A DNA stretch of 64,000 nucleotides, taken from contig NC_036454.1 in the NCBI RefSeq assembly GCF_002775205.1, positions 2,721,382 to 2,785,381 on the forward strand, given 5' to 3'. Below the pieces are notes generated by a model. The model was not told where the DNA came from. It made no database searches and was given only the letters and a program-made list of their open reading frames with translations. Source of the stretch: Xiphophorus maculatus. Its lineage: Eukaryota > Chordata > Actinopteri > Cyprinodontiformes > Poeciliidae. Below are positions 57,991 through 64,000 of the stretch, piece by piece. Every line of letters starts with the position of its first letter. Within the stretch, counting starts at the first letter, position 1. A program made the position numbers and the translations under genes.

Positions 57991-60010
57991 TCATGGATAA
58001 GGTCCACCAGACCCTCTGACCGCCACCAGCAGGGAAAGTAGGTTCATTTTTTTGCCCAAGGACACAACGAGTGAGACGGACAAATTGGGAGAACCCACCA
58101 GTTAAAAGCCGAACTTCCACCTTCTGAGCCATTATGAATTAACTGATCCACTTCTGACTCCCTGAGGGTTCAAATGATCAAGCCGGTCTCTGCCATCATG
58201 ATGGAATAACCTTATAGCTCAGACCATCTCCACAAAGAACATGGTGACCAGACTGAGCAGATCTGCAAAGTACTCTTTCCACTTACCAACAATATCATCA
58301 GTCCTGGTCAGCATCAAACCAAACACAGCTGGGGAAAGTCCTGCTTTCCTTTAGGTCAACAAGAAGTCTTTTTCAACAACCTCCTCAAATTCCTCCCTTT
58401 CCGGAGCTTTTGTTTCTGCAACCAAAGAAGCTGCAGACCTTCTGGCTGCCTGGTTCCTGTCTGCTTAAGGTCAAGCCCTAAAGCCAAAGTGCAACTTGAT
58501 GGGTTTCATCACTGGCAACCACCAGTGGGTCCTCTGGTCGCTGTCATTGTGGGTACCAAAGACATGGCCCATTCAGACTTTATGTTTCCAACTTACCTCA
58601 GAACATGAGAGATGTTGTCCCAGAGGTTTGAACCATATAATTGTTTCCTTAAATGCAAAGGAACTAATGTGGTCAGAAAAAAGCACTGAAAATTAGCAAA
58701 CATGGAGCTAAACATTTCTTTAGTTCTTTAGAAACATAAAGAACTTTGTATCAAGGCTACTTTAGGCTTTGCAAGGTACCAATCAACCAGAACGCTATGG
58801 ATCTAATCAATGTCTGCTTTGGTAGATGTTTCAGTGACACTGAAGATGAAGAAACGGGTGAAAGACTCTTACAGTCCAAGGAAGGAGGAGCAGAGGAAGA
58901 GGTGATCGATCACTGAGTCTGAGTCCATCAGAGGCGTTAGTGCTGATGGAGCGACTTCTCCTGGGTTAGGGATCCCTCATCCTTCATCCAAAACCAAACA
59001 GATGTCTTCCAAGCAACACTTAAACAGTAATTGGCCTGTAGCAAAGTTTTAACCAAAACTTTCTGGTTGCTATGGAGTAAATCAGTGTCAGGTAGAAAGT
59101 ATGATTCAGAGCTGTAGTCAAAGTATCTTAAGGAGACGAGTAAGAAGATGTGAAGTTGAGACTAATGAACTGATTACTAAAAAAAAATCAGTCAGAAAGC
59201 AGAGCAGTCAGCCAGACTCCTCTGGTCCTCCCACCTCCTCCTCCTCCAGCCCAGACAGAGGAGGAGGAGGAGGAGGAGGAAGAAAAGGGATGCAGGGAAA
59301 GCACACCTTACCTCCCTCCCTTTCTTCATCCCTCTTTCTATCCCTCCTCACTCCACATTGACAGCAGCTCTCATCACAACTCAACACTGCTGTTGCCGGC
59401 AGGCTGAAGCACATTCAGGCACACACACACACACACACACGTTAAATCCCACTTACTGACGCTGAGTGGCATCTTCAGCACACACCAAGACGCCCTTGGA
59501 CTGCTGCAGGCGAGGTGAGTAAATATTTGGGAACTCCTCTGAGTGTGTTGCTGCTGTGCAGTTTGTGTGATTTCTGTGTTGGCGCTTTGGACGCCTGCAT
59601 GTGCAGTTGTGGTTTCCCCTCTGCTCTGTGTGTGTGTTTGTGTTTATGAGGCACAATAGAGCCGATGGGAATTGTGTTTTGCACCAGACCAAAACAAATC
59701 CACAAAATAATGCTGACTCGCTCTCAAAGGAGTGTGTGTTCCTGTGCAGGCATGCGTGCATGTGTATTCCTGGAGAGGCCCGAAGTCTGACTGGAAACTT
59801 GTCAGCTGTTGGGAGATGTGAGTGTAAACTGTTGAGGTAGAGGCTCACAGTGGGTCCAGCACGGCTCGTCTGGGGAGTTGAAGGGATAGAAATCCTACGC
59901 TGAACTTTTTCAACCAAGCGTTTTCTGCTTGATGCAGAAAATGTTTGCTTTCAAAAAATGCTCCTGCTGTTTAGAGAAAAACATGTTTCTGGTCATTGTT
60001 GAACTCCGTT
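57991..60010. other. Intergenic region with mixed repeat relics and a possible non-coding exon
   Basis: 58000-58110 contains, on the minus strand, 'gtgtccttgggcaa' and 'ctgctggtggcggtcagagg', phrases of a common teleost dispersed repeat. A GGA-rich purine tract lies at 59255-59285 and a short CA repeat at 59420-59440. A strong plus-strand donor (GCGAG|GTGAGTAAAT) ends a possible exon at 59514, but no frame supports coding. Confidence 0.35.
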
Positions 60011-60014
60011 AACA

Positions 60015-60570
60015 CTAAGGCTGTTTTCACTGTCCGTCAGACTCGGTTTGATTAGAGACCAAAATGGCAGCATTTGGTGCATTTTCAGCTGCTGCGGTTT
60101 GCTTTCACACTGCACTGTCAAACAATCCAAACAGTTTGAGCAACCTGTTCATCTCCACTGCACCAAGAACCACTGAGGGAAACGACACGAAAACCTCTGA
60201 AGAAAACAATCATCGCAACTTCCTCCTTCACAAAATGTAAACTAAAATGGAGTGGCACTATATGTTAACAATTGGAGGATTTCTCCTCCAACTGAACCAT
60301 TTCTCCCACTGGAGCTAGACATATTAGTCTGTTTTAGTTGTATTTACCCAGCATGCCCTGCTCTGTAGTCCACTTCCTGCTTTTGGAGTGGTTTCTGGTG
60401 CGTTTGGTGTTCACATGTGCATTCGAACCTCAGCAGAGATTACTTAAACCAAACCAAGATTGAGGTTTGTAGGCGGACCGGAGTTCTTTGGTCCGCATCA
60501 GAGTTCGATTACGAATTCACACCTCCACAAACAAACCAGACTTTCTAGGCAAACAAACTGGATTTCCAAT
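60015..60570. mobile_element. TTCACACC-family MITE, inverted copy
   Basis: The order of blocks is reversed relative to 62165-62720: gaaccactgagggaaacgac, then gtatttacccagcatgccct, then ggtgttcacatgtgcattcg, then ccagactttctaggcaaaca. These match the reverse complement of the other copies with many substitutions. Confidence 0.65.
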
Positions 60571-62160
60571 CAAAGCATTAGGTAAACTTACCTAAGTTAC
60601 TTAACATCTGTTAACTCCTGTGCTCATATTGTCCACTCTTTAGCTAGGCAGTATAAGTGAAGAAAGAAAAAGCTGAGAATTCACGGCATAATAGAAAGAT
60701 TTGAGCTCTGCACACGTTACAAAGCGCTTTGATGTGTTTTGCAGTTTTAATGCAGACCATCTGATGAGTGCTTTAGCTATGTATTGTAAATTAAAGCCAT
60801 TAATCATGTGAGGAAGTCAAGTCAACATGGATCAGAGCAACAACGTCTAAACCGACTCTTTTGTTCCTGATCCAAGCAGTAAAGGTTTTGTGGGGAGAAG
60901 CTGCAGTAAACATTTCTGAGTACAGAGTTTAATCTGCATCTGAATCACAGCAAATGTGTGCGATTTATTAGAATTTTATTAGATCAATTACTCTGCCTTC
61001 TCAAGTCTCTGCATTGAAACCCTCCAGCTCTTCTTTTCAAATCCAGATGAGCTGAACATAGCTGCGTTCCTGGAAATCCTGGTTCTGAAGAACTTCACTA
61101 AGAGCCTTCCTCCCTCCGGCTCCTTCCTCCCTCCGGCTCCTTCCTCCCGTCTCTGATCCAATCCCTTTCTCAGTCATCATTCCTGTGAGAGGAGACCGCG
61201 GAATGAGTCAGTTTCTCAACAAGTAGACACCCACAACCAACCTCTTGCCTCCCAGCGTCTGACCGATGCTGGGGTTTGTCTAATTACCAACGTGTCATTC
61301 GGCTTTTCGTCGCTAAGAAATGATCAGAATGCCGCGGTCTCCTTTCCAACGCTCAGTGGCTGCTTTTCCGGGATCGGGTATCGCCAAAGCTCCACAGGTG
61401 ACATTTACCTCAACCTTTTCTCGTACAGCCAATTGGGAATCCTGATTTTAAGACAGAAACATAGATGGGAATTGAACCACCAACTGTGTGAGCCTGGTTG
61501 ATACTTGCTGTTGATGTTACCCGACACACAGCTGGGATGAAGTGAGTGAAACGAGCCAGAAAGATTCAAGCAGCAGCCATGATAAGATATCAAAGTTCCA
61601 CAATGTCTCCTTTACGGTGCTTCGTTTGATCGTTTTCTTCACATTGACTCAATTATCTGAATTCACCTGAGATCAGAATGTGTGAACAGCAGGTTTTCTG
61701 ACCACTGCCTTTGTCTTTATGACCTGTATCTGAATTTACTGAACTACTAAAGCCTCTTTGCTACAAATCATTAAAAGTACTTTAATGCACTTCTCAGACG
61801 GCAGTGGTTCAGGTTGGCAGAGCAAGTTGGTCGTAGACCTGTAGGTTCCCGCTGTGAACCCCATGTCCTTCTTCCCCCAAGATAACAGAAAGGTGTTAGG
61901 CCGGTAAGATCATCTGATGTAAAATCTTTGCCAAGTCTGTGGGCACGCAGCTGTAGAGTAGAAAGAACTTTTTGTCAGGATTCTCAGATTGTTCTTCCAT
62001 GGGAATCCTTCTTAAGTCATCATAAAAACAAGAGTCACCTTTCACCCAATTTCACCACCATTAGTGTGTGAATGAGTGTAAGGAGAATGCTGATGTCACC
62101 ACAGAGGCGATGGACTTTTACTGATGAGGAGTTTGTCTTTTCACTCATAGCAACATGATT
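60571..62160. other. Intergenic DNA; nothing recognised
   Basis: Contains a short tandem duplication (tccctccggctccttcc) at 61110-61145. No coding or RNA signal was found. Confidence 0.4.
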
Positions 62161-62164
62161 CTCA

Positions 62165-62720
62165 GGTTGCATTCACACCACTCTAATCCAAATCTAGTTT
62201 GCTTGCCTAGACAGTCTGGTTCATTTGGGAAGTTTAGAATACGTAATCAAACTCTGCTCCGCCTAAAAACCTCAGTCTCGGTTTGGTTGTAGTGAACGCT
62301 GGTGCGGCTCGAATGCATATGTGAACACCAAGTGGACCGGAGACCACGCCAGATCTAGGAAGTGGGCTACATTGCAGGGCATTCTGGGTAAAAACAACCA
62401 GAACAAACACTTGAATCTATCGCTAGCGGGAGAAATGTCTTGTGGTCTTTAGCCAAAGACAAACGAGAAATTATCCAGCTGCTATAATCTGACGCCACTC
62501 CAGTTTAGTTGAAATTTCGTAAAAAGTCGAAGTTGCGCTCAGTGTCTTCTTCAGAAGTTTTGTGTCGTTTCCTTCAGTGGTTGTTGGTACAGCGCCCCCA
62601 CAGGTGAGTAGGGGAACATGTTGCTCAAAGGGTTTGGTTCACTTGACACAGTTCAGTGAGAAAGAGAAGCTGAAAATGTCAGAAATATTGCAGTTTTGGT
62701 TCCCAGTTGAACCGAGTCTA
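62165..62720. mobile_element. TTCACACC-family MITE
   Basis: Begins cattcacaccactctaatcc. It carries tgtgaacaccaagtggaccg, gggcattctgggtaaa and cagcgcccccacaggtgag, all shared with the other copies. The right terminus is eroded. Confidence 0.65.
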
Positions 62721-64000
62721 AAATCAGTAGGAGTCAGTTGAAGTTGTTTGAGCATCTCGTTTGTTGAAGGCTTCAAAAGGATGCACCACTTGGTAGAGAC
62801 TTTTAGGCAGACCCAGAAGACGAGCTGGAGAATGTCTTTTGACTCATAGCAACATGAGTCAGTCGGGGTTGAGTTAGTCATCCTTTTTACTGTGGAAAGG
62901 GATGACTGGGTTTCCCTCCTGCTACCTCTGAACCAATCTCAGGAAAGTAAATAGAAGGATGGAAAACAGAAAGAAAAACTCCTGGTGATTGTTCACTTAG
63001 ATTTCTCTTCTTTCAAATGCCTGTTGGCCGTCTGAGCATCATTGTGACTTACAGGACGTTTCTGTATGCTAGAGCAATAAAAGACGTGGATGTAAATAAC
63101 CCTGAAAACCTCAGAAACAGAAAACCTATTTGAAGACTGGAAATCTTGAATCAGAACATTAATCCTGGATGGATGAATAAAACGCTCAAAGCTTTATGTT
63201 CCACCCCAGTTAAATACATTCTGCTCATGATTTATACATTTAATTAAACCTTAAACTGTTGGATTATTTCAGGTCTTCCTGTAAAACATCTTCATTTAAA
63301 AGACGATATTCGTATAACAGGTGTCGGGCAGCGTGATCAGCTCCAGTCCGGCGTCCTGGGGGACAGACCTCTGCTGTCCGTCTGTCTCCTAAGGTTTCCA
63401 CGACTACAAAAACAAGACGGAGAGGCGAGGGGCCCCAGGGGTCCATCAGGGTGGGGAGAGAGTTCGGGAGCAGGGAAGACGAGGGAACTGTGTTTACTTT
63501 TGTCTTCTTTTTTTTTTTGTCTGCCCTGCTTGGCTGCTGGGAAACGACAGCAGAGTGAGGAAGGAGAGAGGAAGACTCTGTCTGGACGGCAGCAGGACGA
63601 CTGCAACCTGCAACCCTGGGATTGGTTTCCTGTAGCAGCTCAGTCCCAGCTCTACACGACCAAATCTTTCATCCTAACGTTGTAGAAACTAAAGAGCGCT
63701 TCGCTACACTGAGGACAGATGGTCCTCTTTACTGAAGGAAAACAATCATTATGTTTTATTGTTCAGTTCAGCTTGTACAACCAACAGAGAAACAAACATC
63801 ATCTCAAGGCAATCTGAAGCACAAAAGTACAAATATATATATAATTATGTTAAATTTGCTCCAAATTTAGGAAAAGCAATTAAACACAACATGACTAACG
63901 TAATGTCTAGTTCACACGGAAACAGTTTTATCCAGATTTTTCCCTTCCAGTCTTAGGAACGTTCTGAGTATCTGGATGGCTCTTAAAGTAAACTTAGAAG
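62721..64000. other. Right edge; possible last exon of a minus-strand gene, unproven
   Basis: The stretch 63301-63390 on the minus strand reads in one frame QDAGLELITLPDTCYTNIVF and then stop, after an AG at 63391-63392. A second frame is also open here, so coding is not demonstrated. The rest is AT-rich with an oligo-T run at 63508. Confidence 0.2.

Overview
The window is nuclear DNA of a ray-finned fish. It carries intron-containing vertebrate genes with protein sequences typical of teleosts, long CA/TG microsatellites, tRNA-derived SINEs, hAT-like miniature transposons and LINE tails. Percomorph or cyprinodontiform origin is my guess from the repeats and compact introns; nothing here fixes the species. 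All gene models were built by hand from conserved peptides, GT/AG splice sites and codon phase. No transcript data were available.

Layout: (1) 1-2448, flank and probable 3' UTR of hira. (2) 2449-15523, hira on the minus strand, 25 coding exons and 1021 residues, with its CpG-rich promoter at about 15455-15850. (3) 18726-30588, slc2a8 (GLUT8-type sugar transporter) on the minus strand, 10 coding exons and 487 residues. (4) 30589-31537, a 949-bp head-to-head promoter region. (5) 31538-42275, ttc16 on the plus strand, 13 coding exons and 626 residues. (6) 42276-46307, a convergent intergenic region with miniature transposons and an orphan CpG-rich patch. (7) 46308-51242, mymk (myomaker, the myoblast fusion protein) on the minus strand. 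Its five conserved exons are followed by an in-frame candidate sixth exon that would extend the usually fixed C-terminus. (8) 51243-64000, an apparently gene-poor stretch with the mymk promoter, MITEs and a decayed LINE.

The genes do not form one pathway. HIRA is a histone H3.3 chaperone, Slc2a8 an intracellular hexose transporter, Ttc16 a TPR protein, and Mymk a seven-pass fusogen of muscle. TTC16, SLC2A8 and MYMK all lie on human 9q33-q34, so this block partly preserves ancestral linkage, with hira (22q11 in human) joined to it.

The items most worth checking are the alternative Mymk C-terminus, a tandemly duplicated 5' splice site in ttc16, simple repeats sitting directly on splice sites in hira and ttc16, and an LTR element in an slc2a8 intron whose primer-binding site matches tRNA-Tyr.
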